Shown: one piece after another, positions 21,256 through 31,292 of the stretch | How positions within the stretch are numbered: position 1 is the first letter of the stretch | Layout: each line of letters starts with the position of its first letter | Assembly (NCBI GenBank): GCA_964574405.1 | Contig: CAZNNN010000005.1 | Coordinates: 1-31,959 of the forward strand | Direction: 5' to 3' | DNA from: JBBAAW01 sp964574405 | Lineage (GTDB): Bacteria; Patescibacteriota; WWE3; UBA101185; UBA10185 | Length of the DNA stretch: 31,959 bases | Position numbers and translations under genes: made by a program | The notes under the pieces: generated by a model | The model's database searches: none | What the model was told of the DNA's origin: nothing | The model's input: only the letters and a program-made list of their open reading frames with translations

Positions 21256-23337
21256 TTAAGGCTTTTTAACAATGAGAGCGGACACACTTTGTGGAACCTC
21301 GGCGTAGTGGCTGGGTTCCATAGTAAAACTAGCGCGACCTTGCGTCATACCCCTTAAATCCGTAGCATACCCAAACATTTCAGAAAGCGGTACCTTGGCA
21401 CTTATCACCCTAGCATTTCCACGCATTTCCGTACCTTCTATTTGCCCGCGCTTACTGGAAAGATTCCCTATAATGTCGCCCATATAATCTTCTGATGTAA
21501 TAACCTCCACCTTCATAATAGGCTCAAGCAAATACGGATCGGCAGCACGCTGGGCGTCTTTAAAAGCCTCACTAGCCGCAATCTTAAAAGCAATTTCAGA
21601 AGAGTCAACCTCATGAAAAGACCCATCAAACAAACTAACTTTAACATCCACCACCGGATACCCCGCCAAAACTCCCGTTTCCGAGGCTTCTTTAACACCC
21701 TTTTCCACTGCCGGAATAAACTCTCTAGGAATAGAGCCCCGCACAATCTTATTAACAAACTCCACGCCGTTACCCCTCGGAAGCGGCTCCATCTTAATAT
21801 ACACATGCCCGTATTGACCGTGACCGCCAGACTGCTTAATATACTTACCCTCTTTTTCCACCGTTTTTCTAACCGTTTCGCGGTAGGCAACTTGAGGCTT
21901 GCCGGTGTTAACCTCCACATTAAATTCCCGCTTGAGTCTATCCACAATAATTTCCAAATGCAGTTCACCCATGCCGTATAAAATAGTTTGGGAAGTTTCC
22001 GCATCCGTTTTTATCTTAAGCGTAGGATCTTCATCCAAAAACTTCTTTAACGACTCACCAAGTTTATCTCTATCTAGCTTGGTTTTTGGCTCAATAACAA
22101 GGCCTATAACCGGCTCGGCAAAACTTATAGCTTCTAGTAAAATAGGGGCTTTTTCATCGCACAAAGTATCTCCCGTAAAAGTATCCGAAAGCCCTACCGC
22201 CGCGGCAATTTCTCCCGCGCGAACCTCTTTTGCCTCTTCCCTATGGTTAGCATGCATCAGCAAAATTCGGCTTAAGCGCTCTTTTTTGCGCTTGGTAACA
22301 TTATAAATATAAGATCCAGCCGTAACCTTGCCGGAATAAACCCTAAAGTAAGTAAGTCTGCCTACATAAGTATCCGTTTGAACCTTAAACGCTAGAGCGG
22401 CAAAAATACCATTTTCATCCGCTATTAAAGTACTTTCCTCACCTAGCACCGTATGAGTTTTAATAGCTGGTACATCTTTGGGCGACGGTAGATACGCCAC
22501 CACGCTGTCCAACAGTTTTTGCACGCCAATGTTTGAAAGCGAAGCCCCGCCAAAAATAGGGTACATTTGAGATTTTATAGTAAGACTTCTAATACCCGCT
22601 TTAATTTCCGCCACCGTTAGTTCCGTGCCTGCTAGATATTTTTCCATGAGCTCATCACTGGATTCCGCCACCTTTTCCACTAAAATCTTGCGATATTTTT
22701 CTACTGCATCTAGCATACTGGCGGGAACGGCTATTTCCACCACTTCCTCGCCGTTTTTGCCGTGAAATTCATAGGCTTTTTGTTCTACTAGGTCAATAAC
22801 CGCTTTAAAATCGCCTTCAATCCCAACTGGAAGTTGTAAAGCCACTGCCTTGTTGGTGAGTCTTTGGGAAATTGACTCTAAAGTCATGTAAAAATCACCC
22901 CCCACTTTATCCAGCTTATTTACAAAGAATAACAAAGGAACATTATACTTTTCTGCTTGCCTGTAAACAGTTTCTGATTGAGGTTCCACACCTTGTGAGC
23001 CGTCAAAAAGGATTACGCCTCCATCTAAAACCCGGAGTGAGCGCTCCACTTCCGCGGTAAAATCCACATGCCCTGGGGTGTCTATAATATTTATCCTATG
23101 ATCCATCCAAAAACAGGTGGTGGCGGCAGAAGTAATGGTAATGCCTCGTTCGCGTTCTTGCGCCATCCAATCCATTTGAGTAGCACCCTCGTGCACCTCA
23201 CCTATTTTGTGCGACTTACCGGTGTAAAATAAAATTCTTTCCGTGGTTGTGGTTTTGCCGGCGTCAATATGGGCAATAATGCCGATGTTGCGGATTTTAT
23301 TTAGCGGGTATTCTTTTTTAACAGGATCGGTGGCCAT
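21256..23337 (-). CDS. fusA: Elongation factor G
   Basis: A 693-aa EF-G, which drives translocation and, with RRF, ribosome recycling. G-domain motifs are AHIDAGKT (22-29), DTPGH (86-90) and NKLD (140-143), with switch I ERGITITSAATT. Domains II-V follow, including the domain IV loop SGGHGQYGHVYI and the end motif YAEVPQSVSALIVKK. Length is normal. It follows rpsG by 6 nt. No terminator hairpin is obvious after it; the next DNA is the accessory block instead of tuf. Confidence 0.98.
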   Translation of the reverse strand: MATDPVKKEYPLNKIRNIGIIAHIDAGKTTTTERILFYTGKSHKIGEVHEGATQMDWMAQERERGITITSAATTCFWMDHRINIIDTPGHVDFTAEVERSLRVLDGGVILFDGSQGVEPQSETVYRQAEKYNVPLLFFVNKLDKVGGDFYMTLESISQRLTNKAVALQLPVGIEGDFKAVIDLVEQKAYEFHGKNGEEVVEIAVPASMLDAVEKYRKILVEKVAESSDELMEKYLAGTELTVAEIKAGIRSLTIKSQMYPIFGGASLSNIGVQKLLDSVVAYLPSPKDVPAIKTHTVLGEESTLIADENGIFAALAFKVQTDTYVGRLTYFRVYSGKVTAGSYIYNVTKRKKERLSRILLMHANHREEAKEVRAGEIAAAVGLSDTFTGDTLCDEKAPILLEAISFAEPVIGLVIEPKTKLDRDKLGESLKKFLDEDPTLKIKTDAETSQTILYGMGELHLEIIVDRLKREFNVEVNTGKPQVAYRETVRKTVEKEGKYIKQSGGHGQYGHVYIKMEPLPRGNGVEFVNKIVRGSIPREFIPAVEKGVKEASETGVLAGYPVVDVKVSLFDGSFHEVDSSEIAFKIAASEAFKDAQRAADPYLLEPIMKVEVITSEDYMGDIIGNLSSKRGQIEGTEMRGNARVISAKVPLSEMFGYATDLRGMTQGRASFTMEPSHYAEVPQSVSALIVKKP

Positions 23338-23343
23338 ATAGGT

Positions 23344-23808
23344 TTAAAATTTAAAATGAGAAAACGCTTTATTAGCCTCGGCCATTTTGTGAACATCATC
23401 GCGCTTTTTAATGGCGTCGCCAATGCCTTGATGGGCGTTTTTAAGCTCTTCAGCAAGTTTTTCTTCCATTGGCTTGCCTTTCTTTTTTCTAGCCGCACCA
23501 ATAAGCCATCTTACAGCTAAAGCTTGGGATCTTTCGTATCTTACAGGTTGCGGAACTTGATAAGTTGCCCCGCCAACTCTTCTGCTTCTAACTTCCAGCT
23601 TGGGCATAAGGTTTTTGATAGCGTTTTCAAACATATCTAACGCCACTTTTTTATCTTCATTTAGTTTAGCAAGCGCTCCGTAAACCACGCCCTCCGCCAC
23701 ACTTTTTTTGCCGTTACGCATTACATGGCTAATTACTCTTGCCACAAGTTTAGACTTAAATAGCGAGTCGCCCGGCTTAATTACTTTTTTAACTGGTCCT
23801 GATCTCAT
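23344..23808 (-). CDS. rpsG: 30S ribosomal protein S7 (uS7)
   Basis: A 154-aa S7, which organises the 16S 3' major domain and lines the E site. The start MRSGPVKKVIKPGDSLFKSK and the signature NLMPKLEVRSRRVGGATYQV are typical. No Shine-Dalgarno lies before the ATG; an AT-rich spacer and the stop-codon hairpin at 23822-23838 separate it from rpsL. Confidence 0.97.
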   Translation of the reverse strand: MRSGPVKKVIKPGDSLFKSKLVARVISHVMRNGKKSVAEGVVYGALAKLNEDKKVALDMFENAIKNLMPKLEVRSRRVGGATYQVPQPVRYERSQALAVRWLIGAARKKKGKPMEEKLAEELKNAHQGIGDAIKKRDDVHKMAEANKAFSHFKF

Positions 23809-23821
23809 AATTTATTAATTA

Positions 23822-23838
23822 GAGAACCGTAGGTTCTC
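23822..23838 (-). repeat. Hairpin GAGAACC-loop-GGTTCTC at the rpsL stop codon
   Basis: A 7-bp perfect stem with a 3-nt loop that starts within the rpsL TGA. It is the second copy of the element at 10996-11012, with one loop base changed (TAC against TGC on the minus strand). Confidence 0.75.
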
Positions 23839-24271
23839 ATTTCTTAAGCATTCCTCCTGCTTTAAGCTCTTTCTTTCTACCATAAATTGATCTAGAAGTT
23901 TTTCTTTTTTCTACACCTTGCAAGTCGTACTTACCGCGTACAATGGTGTATTTAATACCCGGCAAATCCTTTACTCTTCCGCCTCTAATTAAAACCACCG
24001 AGTGTTCCTGCAAAGTATGTCCCTCACCGGGAATATAAGCGGTAAGCTCTCTGCCGTTAGAAAGTCTCACCCTAGCAACCTTTCTTAGCGCAGAATTAGG
24101 CTTTTTAGGCGTTTGAGTTTTTACCTGCAAACATACACCCTTTTTAAAGGGGGAAGCAAAAGTTCGTACCACGCGCTTTTTAGCGTTAAAAAAGGCTCTA
24201 AGTGCAGGTGTAGTAGTCTTTTTTGACTTAGTAGTACGCTTTTTTCGTATTAATTGGTTTATGGTCGGCAT
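23837..24271 (-). CDS. rpsL: 30S ribosomal protein S12 (uS12)
   Basis: A 144-aa S12, part of the decoding centre. TPKKPNSALRK (54-64) and GRVKDLPG (98-105) hold the two lysines that correspond to E. coli K43 and K88; both are present, so no classical streptomycin-resistance change is seen. The N-terminus is about 14 residues longer than in E. coli. GGAAG lies upstream of the ATG, at the end of rpoC, and the start directly follows the rpoC stop. Confidence 0.97.
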   Translation of the reverse strand: MPTINQLIRKKRTTKSKKTTTPALRAFFNAKKRVVRTFASPFKKGVCLQVKTQTPKKPNSALRKVARVRLSNGRELTAYIPGEGHTLQEHSVVLIRGGRVKDLPGIKYTIVRGKYDLQGVEKRKTSRSIYGRKKELKAGGMLKK

Positions 24272-27200
24272 TTAATCTTCCATCCTTGCTCTAACGCCTG
24301 TTGGGATAAGTCGCCCAATAATTACATTCTCCTTAAGCCCAATAAGCCTGTCTAGCTTACCAGAGCTGGCTGCATCGGTCAAGACATTGCTAGTTTGAAT
24401 AAACGAGGCCGCAGAAAGAAAGCTATCCGTATTAAGACTGGCCTTGGTTATACCCAAAAGCGTAATCTTGGCTGTGGCGGGCGTTCCGCCTTCCGCAATA
24501 GTTCTCTCATTTACTTCCTCAAAGGTAGCTTTAGTGGCAAGCTCGTTTTCTAAAAAGGTGGTATCGCCTGCATCGTCAATTCGTACATGGTTAAACATTT
24601 GCCGGGCAATTACTTCAATATGCTTATCATTGATAGCCACGCCCTGCGAGGAATAAACCTTTTGAATTTCATCAATAATATATTTTCTGGTGGCCGCAAC
24701 CCCAGTAGCTCGCATAAGCTCCGTAAGATCCAAGTGCCCAGAAGTTAGTTTTTCACCCTTAACCACCAGTTGCCCGTCTTTAACAATTATTTCCGACACC
24801 GGATCTACCAGATATTCCACTGCCAGTTCATCTTTATCGGCCGGCAAAATATTAATCTTGCGTTCGTCGCCTGATCTGGAAAGTGCCACCGTACCGGTAA
24901 TGTCTGCCATGGTAGACAGATTCTTAGGAGCCCTAGCCTCAAAAACCTCTTCTACTCTGGGCAAACCTTGGGTAATATCCTTTGCGGTAGTAACACCTCC
25001 AGTTTGAAAAGTCTTCATGGTAAGTTGAGTTCCTGGCTCACCAATAGCCTGCGCAGCCTGAACACCCGATGCTACCCCAATTTCTACAATTTCTGCGGAC
25101 ATCACATCTAGCCCATAACATTTTTGGCACACGCCCCTTTTGGTTTGACAGGTCATGGGCGATCTAATAATAATCTTTTCCACTTTGGCGTCCTCAATCT
25201 TTTTAACGGTCTCTTTATCTAAAAATGTTCCCTTGGTCACTATAATTTTATCCCTTACCACTGCGTCCTGCGCCAAATACCGTCCATATACTTTGTCGGC
25301 AAAAGAGGTTAACAGCGTTTTTTCACCCACTACTAACTCTCTACCTTTATCTGTTCCACAATCTTCCTGACGTACTACCACATCCTGGGCAACATCCACC
25401 AATCTTCTGGTCATATAGCCGGCATCTGCGGTCTTTAGAGCTTTATCTACTAACCCTTTTCTGGCTCCTCTACCGCTTAAAAAGTATTCCATGCCAGAAA
25501 GCCCGGTTTTGTAGTTACCAAGAATAGGAAGTTCCACAATACGACTTTGCGTGTCGGTAATAAGCCCTCTAATACCTCCAACCTGTTTAATTTGATCGCG
25601 TGAAGCCCTACTGGATCCTGAAACAATTTCCATTTTTAAGGGGTTATCATCCGTTAACCCTTTCCAAACTTCTTCGTCTATTTTGGCAGTTACGGTATTC
25701 CAAACGCCTTCTCGTAGCCTTTTGGCCTCCGGTTCGGTAATAAGTCCCCGTCTAAAGTCCTGGTTAATTTGCGTAACTTCTGCTTGGGCGGTGTCAATTA
25801 AGGTTTGTCTGGCAGGTGGAATTACTACATCACTTAAAGCGGTGGAATGTCCAAGCATGGTACCGTACTTAAAGCCTAAATCTTTAATGTCGTCTATTAA
25901 TTTGGAGGTAACTTCCAAAGGCTCAGTGTCAAAGGACAAAGCAATTAGCACATTTACTCGTTTTTTGTCCATAGTTTCATTTATAAAGTCAAAATTACTG
26001 GGGATTGACCTATTAAAGATGATTCTGCCTGGGGTAGTTTCCACCAACTCACCGTTTATTTTAACTTTAACTTTTTGCCTAATGTCTAACAGTTTGGTTG
26101 ACTCTAGCAGGTAAACTACCTCATCTGTACTGGCAAAGGGCTTTTTCCACGCGGGTAATTTTTCGTCTATTAAAGTAATGCAGTAAATACCAAACAGCAT
26201 AATTTTGGTTGGAACAGACATGGGTGAACCGTCTGCGGGTCTCCGCAAGTTATTGGTTGACATCATAAGATTCTTTGCTTCCTCCACCGCTTTGGTAGAA
26301 AGAGGCAAATGCACGGCCATTTGGTCGCCATCAAAGTCCGCGTTGTAACCAGGACACACACATAAATGAAGTCTTATAGCGTTACCCTCCACCAACTTGG
26401 GGTAAAATGCCTGAATTCCCAACCGCCACAAGGTAGGCGCGCGGTTAAGCAAAACTGGATGACCTTTAATAAGTTCCTCTAAAATCTCCCAAACCTCCGC
26501 CCCTTCCTGTTCAAGTACATATCTAGCGCTTTTTACATTAGGAGCTAAACCTTTGGCTAAAATCTCGCGCAGAACAAAGGGCTTAAAGAGCTCCAGCGCC
26601 ATATTTTTAGGAATTCCACATTCGTTAATTTTAAGCTCTGGTCCATTTACAATAACGGATCTGGCAGAATAATCTACGCGCTTACCCAAAAGGTTTTGTC
26701 TAAATCTACCCTGCTTACCCTTTAACATGTCCGCCAGCGACCTTAACTGCTTTTTATTACCTTTTACGGCAGTTCGTACGGTAGACCGTTGCTTGGATGA
26801 ATCAAGCAGAGCATCAACCCCCTCTTGCAACATGCGTTTTTCATTGCGCACAATAATTTCTGGTGCGCCCAAGTCCATAAGTTTTTTAAGTCGATTATTT
26901 CTATTAATCACGCGTCTATACAGGTCGTTAAGATCAGAGGTAGCAAACCGCCCACCCTCTAGCTGCACCATAGGTCGCAAATCTGGCGGGATAACCGGCA
27001 AAACATTTAAAATCATGCGAGAAGTTTCAATTCCAGCTCGTCTAAAGCCCTCCACAGCTCTTAATCGCTTGGTAGCTTTTTGGGCTTTTTGCCCTTTAGA
27101 ATTTTGAGTAATTTCCTTAAGGCTGGCAGAAAGCTCGTTAAGATCCAAATTTTGCAAAATCTTCTCTAACGCCTCGGCTCCAATATCCACTTTACAAAAC

Positions 27201-27955
27201 TCGTCAATGTACTCTGCCAAATTAACATATTCATTGTCGGAAAGAACACTAAAAAGCTCCACACTCTCTAATTTCCGTTGCATTATATTGTACTCGCTAT
27301 CCAACTCGCCCAATTTTTCCGCCTGCTTGGCTCTTATAGAGTTAACTTTGTCTTTAAATTTATGCTCCGCCTCTTCTACAGAAAAACCCTTGTTACCATC
27401 TCGTACCTTGGCACCAAAATCTTTTTCCAAATCCGTAATCTGCTCTTCATACACCTTGGACGCTTCTTCTTTGGCAATTTCCAAATTTTTGGCAATTTTA
27501 TCTATGGCAAAAGCTTTTTTGGCTTCCTCGATCTCTGTAACTATAAAAGACGAGAAGTACACAATGGATTCAATGTTTCTAGGCGAAATATCCAAGATAA
27601 GCGCCATTCTGGAAGGAATACCTCTAAAAAACCACACATGGGCTACAGGGCTAGCCAGTTTTATATGCCCCATGCGCTCGCGTCGTACCCTAGAAGAAGT
27701 AACTTCCACACCGCATTTATCACAAATTACGCCTTTATACCTTATTCTTTTATATTTTCCGCAATAACATTCAAAATCTTTGGACGGACCAAAAATGCGC
27801 TCATCAAACAACCCATCTTTTTCTGGCTTAAAAGTGCGGTAGTTAATGGTTTCTGGCTTAATAACCTCGCCGTACGACCACTCTAAGATGTCCTTGGTAG
27901 ACGCCAAAGTTATTTTTAACGCTGAAAAATCTTTTAGATCGCCAATTAGCTTCAT
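24272..27955 (-). CDS. rpoC: RNA polymerase subunit beta'
   Basis: A 1227-aa beta' subunit. The N-terminal zinc finger has C63, C65, C78 and C81. The catalytic NADFDGDQM (538-546) carries the three aspartates that hold magnesium. The second zinc site appears in DCGTDKGRE and CQTKRGVCQKC. The trigger-loop region includes GEPGTQLTMKTFQTGGV. Residues about 140-230 form a coiled-coil insertion rich in Lys/Glu between the zinc and clamp regions. It overlaps rpoB by 4 nt, with GAGG before the ATG. Confidence 0.98.
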   Translation of the reverse strand: MKLIGDLKDFSALKITLASTKDILEWSYGEVIKPETINYRTFKPEKDGLFDERIFGPSKDFECYCGKYKRIRYKGVICDKCGVEVTSSRVRRERMGHIKLASPVAHVWFFRGIPSRMALILDISPRNIESIVYFSSFIVTEIEEAKKAFAIDKIAKNLEIAKEEASKVYEEQITDLEKDFGAKVRDGNKGFSVEEAEHKFKDKVNSIRAKQAEKLGELDSEYNIMQRKLESVELFSVLSDNEYVNLAEYIDEFCKVDIGAEALEKILQNLDLNELSASLKEITQNSKGQKAQKATKRLRAVEGFRRAGIETSRMILNVLPVIPPDLRPMVQLEGGRFATSDLNDLYRRVINRNNRLKKLMDLGAPEIIVRNEKRMLQEGVDALLDSSKQRSTVRTAVKGNKKQLRSLADMLKGKQGRFRQNLLGKRVDYSARSVIVNGPELKINECGIPKNMALELFKPFVLREILAKGLAPNVKSARYVLEQEGAEVWEILEELIKGHPVLLNRAPTLWRLGIQAFYPKLVEGNAIRLHLCVCPGYNADFDGDQMAVHLPLSTKAVEEAKNLMMSTNNLRRPADGSPMSVPTKIMLFGIYCITLIDEKLPAWKKPFASTDEVVYLLESTKLLDIRQKVKVKINGELVETTPGRIIFNRSIPSNFDFINETMDKKRVNVLIALSFDTEPLEVTSKLIDDIKDLGFKYGTMLGHSTALSDVVIPPARQTLIDTAQAEVTQINQDFRRGLITEPEAKRLREGVWNTVTAKIDEEVWKGLTDDNPLKMEIVSGSSRASRDQIKQVGGIRGLITDTQSRIVELPILGNYKTGLSGMEYFLSGRGARKGLVDKALKTADAGYMTRRLVDVAQDVVVRQEDCGTDKGRELVVGEKTLLTSFADKVYGRYLAQDAVVRDKIIVTKGTFLDKETVKKIEDAKVEKIIIRSPMTCQTKRGVCQKCYGLDVMSAEIVEIGVASGVQAAQAIGEPGTQLTMKTFQTGGVTTAKDITQGLPRVEEVFEARAPKNLSTMADITGTVALSRSGDERKINILPADKDELAVEYLVDPVSEIIVKDGQLVVKGEKLTSGHLDLTELMRATGVAATRKYIIDEIQKVYSSQGVAINDKHIEVIARQMFNHVRIDDAGDTTFLENELATKATFEEVNERTIAEGGTPATAKITLLGITKASLNTDSFLSAASFIQTSNVLTDAASSGKLDRLIGLKENVIIGRLIPTGVRARMED

Positions 27956-30900
27956 AGTTTTGCCTCCTCTACAACTAAGTTTTGCATTTGTGCTTTTACT
28001 TCTTTTTCAATATCTACGCTTTCTGCACTTACCGCTTCATTTTCCAATACTTCAGCTTTTATTACGCCTACGGGTGATATGCCTAAAGCCAGACCGTTTA
28101 ATTCCCTTACTAACAATTTAAACGACTCTGGGATGCTGGGCGTGGGAATGTCCAAACCCTGTAAAATAGACCTATACGCTTGAGTTCTACCAGAAAAGTC
28201 GTCCGACTTAATGGTAAGCATTTCTTGCAAGATATTAGCCGCCCCATACGCCTCCAAAGCCCAAACTTCCATTTCCCCAAATCTTTGTCCACCAAATTGC
28301 GCTTTACCACCAAGAGGTTGTTGCGTTATTAAGGAGTAAGGTCCGGTGGATCTAGCGTGCATTTTGTCTTCCGCCATGTGATACAGCTTTAAAATGTAGG
28401 TTTCACCCACTAAAACTGGGTGTTCAAAATGGTCGCCAGTTCGTCCGTCTATTAATTTTACTTTTCCTGTGGCAGGAATACCCGCTTCTGTTAATTCTTT
28501 TTGGTAATCTTCTTCTGACGGCGACTCAAAAACTGGCACGGTATAAGTTTTGTTAAGAATTCTACCCGCGTAACCCAATGGCGCCTCTAAAATTTGCCCT
28601 ACATTCATTCTTTTTAAGACGGTGTCAGGGGCAAAAATAATATCTATAGTAGTTCCGTCTTCCATGTGAGGCATATCAATTTCTGGCACGATGGCAGAGA
28701 TAACACCCTTGTTACCGTGTCGCCCGGCAAGCTTATCCCCTACCTCAATTTTTCTTTGCTGGGCTACATACACCGTAACTTCTTCAATAACGCCACTTTG
28801 TAGCTCTTTGTTGTCATCTCTGGTAACGCGTTTAATACCAATAACCACGCCTCGTTCGCCGTGAGGCATAGCAAGCGAGTTATCTCTAATCTCCTTGGCT
28901 TTTTCACCAAAAATGGCCCGTAACAGGCGCTCTTCCGCGGAAAGATCGGTTTCACCTTTAGGGGCAACTTTACCCACCAAAACATCGCCGGATCGTACCT
29001 TTGAGCCTATGGCTACAACCCCATCTTCTCCTAGATTTCTTAAAGCGTCCTCGGAAACATTGGGAATGTCTTTGGTGATTTCTTCAGGACCTAATTTAGT
29101 CTCCAGTACGGAGATGTTGTAATCGGAAATGTGAATGGAGGTTAGAATATCATCTTTAACAAGCCTGTCGGAAATTACAATACCGTCTTCATATTCATAC
29201 CCACGCCAAATCATGTAAGCAGCTTTTATATTGGTACCAATAGCCACTTCCTTACCCACAATGCCTGGACCTTCTGCCAAGACATCGCCTTTTTTAACTT
29301 TTTGCCCCGTGGTTACCCTCACCACCTGATTTATACAAGTATCTTGATTAGACTTAACAAACTTGGAAAGTTTATATTCCGTTTTAGCTTTTGCATCCTT
29401 GTAGCGAACAACAACTTTTGACGCATCAGCAAACGATACCTCGCCATCACTTTCCGCCACAATAACATAGCCAGTGTTTAGAGCCACGGCTTCTTCCGTA
29501 CCGGTGCCCACAATTGGGGCTTCTGGCTTAACTAAAGGTACAGCTTGGGACATTTGCTGGGTAGCCACCAAAGATCTGTTAACATCGTCGTTGGACAAAA
29601 AGGGAATTAGTCCCGCGGAAGTTCCCACAATTTGTCTGGGAATAAGATCCATTAAAGTAGCGTTTTCCACGCCTCTAATTACAAAATCCGCGCCTTTTCG
29701 CATGGAAATGCGCTCATCTAAAATGTAGCCTTTAGCGTCCAGCTTGGCAGAGGCGTCAGCAATAAAAACCTTGTCTTCATCGTAGGCGGCTAAATACACC
29801 ACTTCATCCGTAACCTTCGTTTTTCCGTGGTCGTTTACTACTTTTCTATAAGGCGTTTCCAAAAAGCCGTACTCATTTACTATGGCGTATTGCGTCATGT
29901 AGGTAATAAGCCCAATATTTGGACCTTCTGGTGATCTAACCGGGCAAATTTTACCGTAGTGGGTGTAATGCACATCTCTTACCGCCATGCTGGCGCGTTC
30001 TTTGGTAAGTCCGCCCGGACCCATTAAAGAAAGTCGCCTGGTGTGCTCTAGCGAAGTTAACGGATTTTGCTGATCGTGCTGTTGAGAAAGCTGACCGGTG
30101 GCAAAAAAACTGTGCACTTTAGAAGCAATAATTCTGGTGGAGATTAACGCGGAAGGCTCTGGCAAAATCTCTCTGGGGTGCAGGCTCATTCTTTCTTTTA
30201 CATTGCGTTCTAATTGCAAAAAGCCAATCCTAATTTGGTTTTGCAAAAGTTCACCCACAGATTTAACGCGCCTATTAGCTAGGTGATCAATATCATCCGC
30301 CACAGCTGACCCGTTGTTTACTTCAATAACTCTTGCAATAATCTTTATCAAGTCTTCCTGAAACATAAGCCAATGTTTATTATCGTTTGGTGTTTCCAGA
30401 TTTAGTTTTTGATTAAACTTAAAGCGACCAACTTTACCGAGACTATATCTTCTGGCATTAAAAAACATGGAATGCACCAAAGATTTGGCGTTATCTAAAA
30501 CCAAAGGTTCGCCAGGGCGCATTTTTTTGTAAATTTCCAAACAAGCTTCATCATAATTGGCGGAAGGGTCACGAGCTAAAGTGGCATCTATGTAACTTAA
30601 CTCTGGGTTATTATCCACATTGGCAAAAGCCTGTTTTATTTGCTCGTTGGTGGTTAACCCATAAACTCTTAACAAAGAGGTTATGGCAAGTTTTCTGCGT
30701 CTATCAATTTTTACACTTATGATACCGGTTCTGGAGGTTTCTATTTCTAGCCAAACACCGTTTTTAGGCAAAACCTTTGCCCCACCTAAAGTAGCCCCAG
30801 TAATGGGAGAAGTTTCAGTGGTAAACAGTACGCCCTCTGATCTAGTTAACTGGCTCACTACCACTCTTTCTACGCCGTTAATAATAAAAGTACCTCTATC

Positions 30901-31227
30901 TGTCATAACGGGAATGTCGCCCATATAAATATTTTGAGTATTTTCCTTTTTTTCTAAGGGGTCTTTAAGAGTTGCTTTAAGATACCAGGGGGCATCATAA
31001 GTTCTGCCGGTAAAATAGGCGTTTTCCATGGTAATGTTGGGCTTGTCAAATGTTGGGCTACTAAAGCTTAAAACCCAACCTCTGCCAGAGTAATCTTCAA
31101 TAACACCAACCTCGTTTAACACCTCTTCCAAACCTTCTTTTAAAAGCCACTGGTAAGATTTGGTTTGTACGCCAGTTAAATTGGCTAGGGGCAAAATTTC
31201 ATTTCGTTTTGAAAAGTCGTATCTCAT
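27952..31227 (-). CDS. rpoB: RNA polymerase subunit beta
   Basis: A 1091-aa beta subunit, compact compared with E. coli (1342), mostly through missing lineage-specific insertions. The rifampicin region is at about 376-402 (TGQLSQQHDQQNPLTSLEHT). The residues matching E. coli D516, H526 and S531 are D385, H395 and S400, all conserved, while F514, M515 and N518 are replaced by Q, H and Q. The C-terminal part has GGKAQFGGQRFGEMEVWALE, the anchor for beta'. No Shine-Dalgarno precedes the ATG. A promoter lies in the end of lepB. Confidence 0.98.
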   Translation of the reverse strand: MRYDFSKRNEILPLANLTGVQTKSYQWLLKEGLEEVLNEVGVIEDYSGRGWVLSFSSPTFDKPNITMENAYFTGRTYDAPWYLKATLKDPLEKKENTQNIYMGDIPVMTDRGTFIINGVERVVVSQLTRSEGVLFTTETSPITGATLGGAKVLPKNGVWLEIETSRTGIISVKIDRRRKLAITSLLRVYGLTTNEQIKQAFANVDNNPELSYIDATLARDPSANYDEACLEIYKKMRPGEPLVLDNAKSLVHSMFFNARRYSLGKVGRFKFNQKLNLETPNDNKHWLMFQEDLIKIIARVIEVNNGSAVADDIDHLANRRVKSVGELLQNQIRIGFLQLERNVKERMSLHPREILPEPSALISTRIIASKVHSFFATGQLSQQHDQQNPLTSLEHTRRLSLMGPGGLTKERASMAVRDVHYTHYGKICPVRSPEGPNIGLITYMTQYAIVNEYGFLETPYRKVVNDHGKTKVTDEVVYLAAYDEDKVFIADASAKLDAKGYILDERISMRKGADFVIRGVENATLMDLIPRQIVGTSAGLIPFLSNDDVNRSLVATQQMSQAVPLVKPEAPIVGTGTEEAVALNTGYVIVAESDGEVSFADASKVVVRYKDAKAKTEYKLSKFVKSNQDTCINQVVRVTTGQKVKKGDVLAEGPGIVGKEVAIGTNIKAAYMIWRGYEYEDGIVISDRLVKDDILTSIHISDYNISVLETKLGPEEITKDIPNVSEDALRNLGEDGVVAIGSKVRSGDVLVGKVAPKGETDLSAEERLLRAIFGEKAKEIRDNSLAMPHGERGVVIGIKRVTRDDNKELQSGVIEEVTVYVAQQRKIEVGDKLAGRHGNKGVISAIVPEIDMPHMEDGTTIDIIFAPDTVLKRMNVGQILEAPLGYAGRILNKTYTVPVFESPSEEDYQKELTEAGIPATGKVKLIDGRTGDHFEHPVLVGETYILKLYHMAEDKMHARSTGPYSLITQQPLGGKAQFGGQRFGEMEVWALEAYGAANILQEMLTIKSDDFSGRTQAYRSILQGLDIPTPSIPESFKLLVRELNGLALGISPVGVIKAEVLENEAVSAESVDIEKEVKAQMQNLVVEEAKL

Positions 31228-31238
31228 TTATTGATGTC

Positions 31239-31256
31239 TTTTATTTACAAATAAAA
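31239..31256. repeat. AT palindrome upstream of rpoB
   Basis: TTTTATTT (31239-31246) and AAATAAAA (31249-31256) form an 8-bp inverted repeat with a 2-bp centre, 11 nt upstream of the rpoB ATG. It could be an operator or simply AT-rich leader. Confidence 0.4.
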
Positions 31257-31265
31257 AAGAAACTG

Positions 31266-31282
31266 GCACGATTACCGCGTGC
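31266..31282 (-). terminator. Weak terminator or attenuator hairpin before rpoB
   Basis: On the minus strand GCACG (31282-31278) pairs with CGTGC (31270-31266), 7-nt loop. A T-rich run (TTTCTTTTTT) follows. It could end lepB transcripts, or, since the predicted rpoB start is near 31286, act as a transcript-5' attenuator. Confidence 0.35.
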
Positions 31283-31292
31283 GCTGGCGTCA

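Noticed and set aside
27207..27886. Two long plus-strand open frames
   Set aside because: They are antisense to rpoC and their residues reflect its codon pattern.
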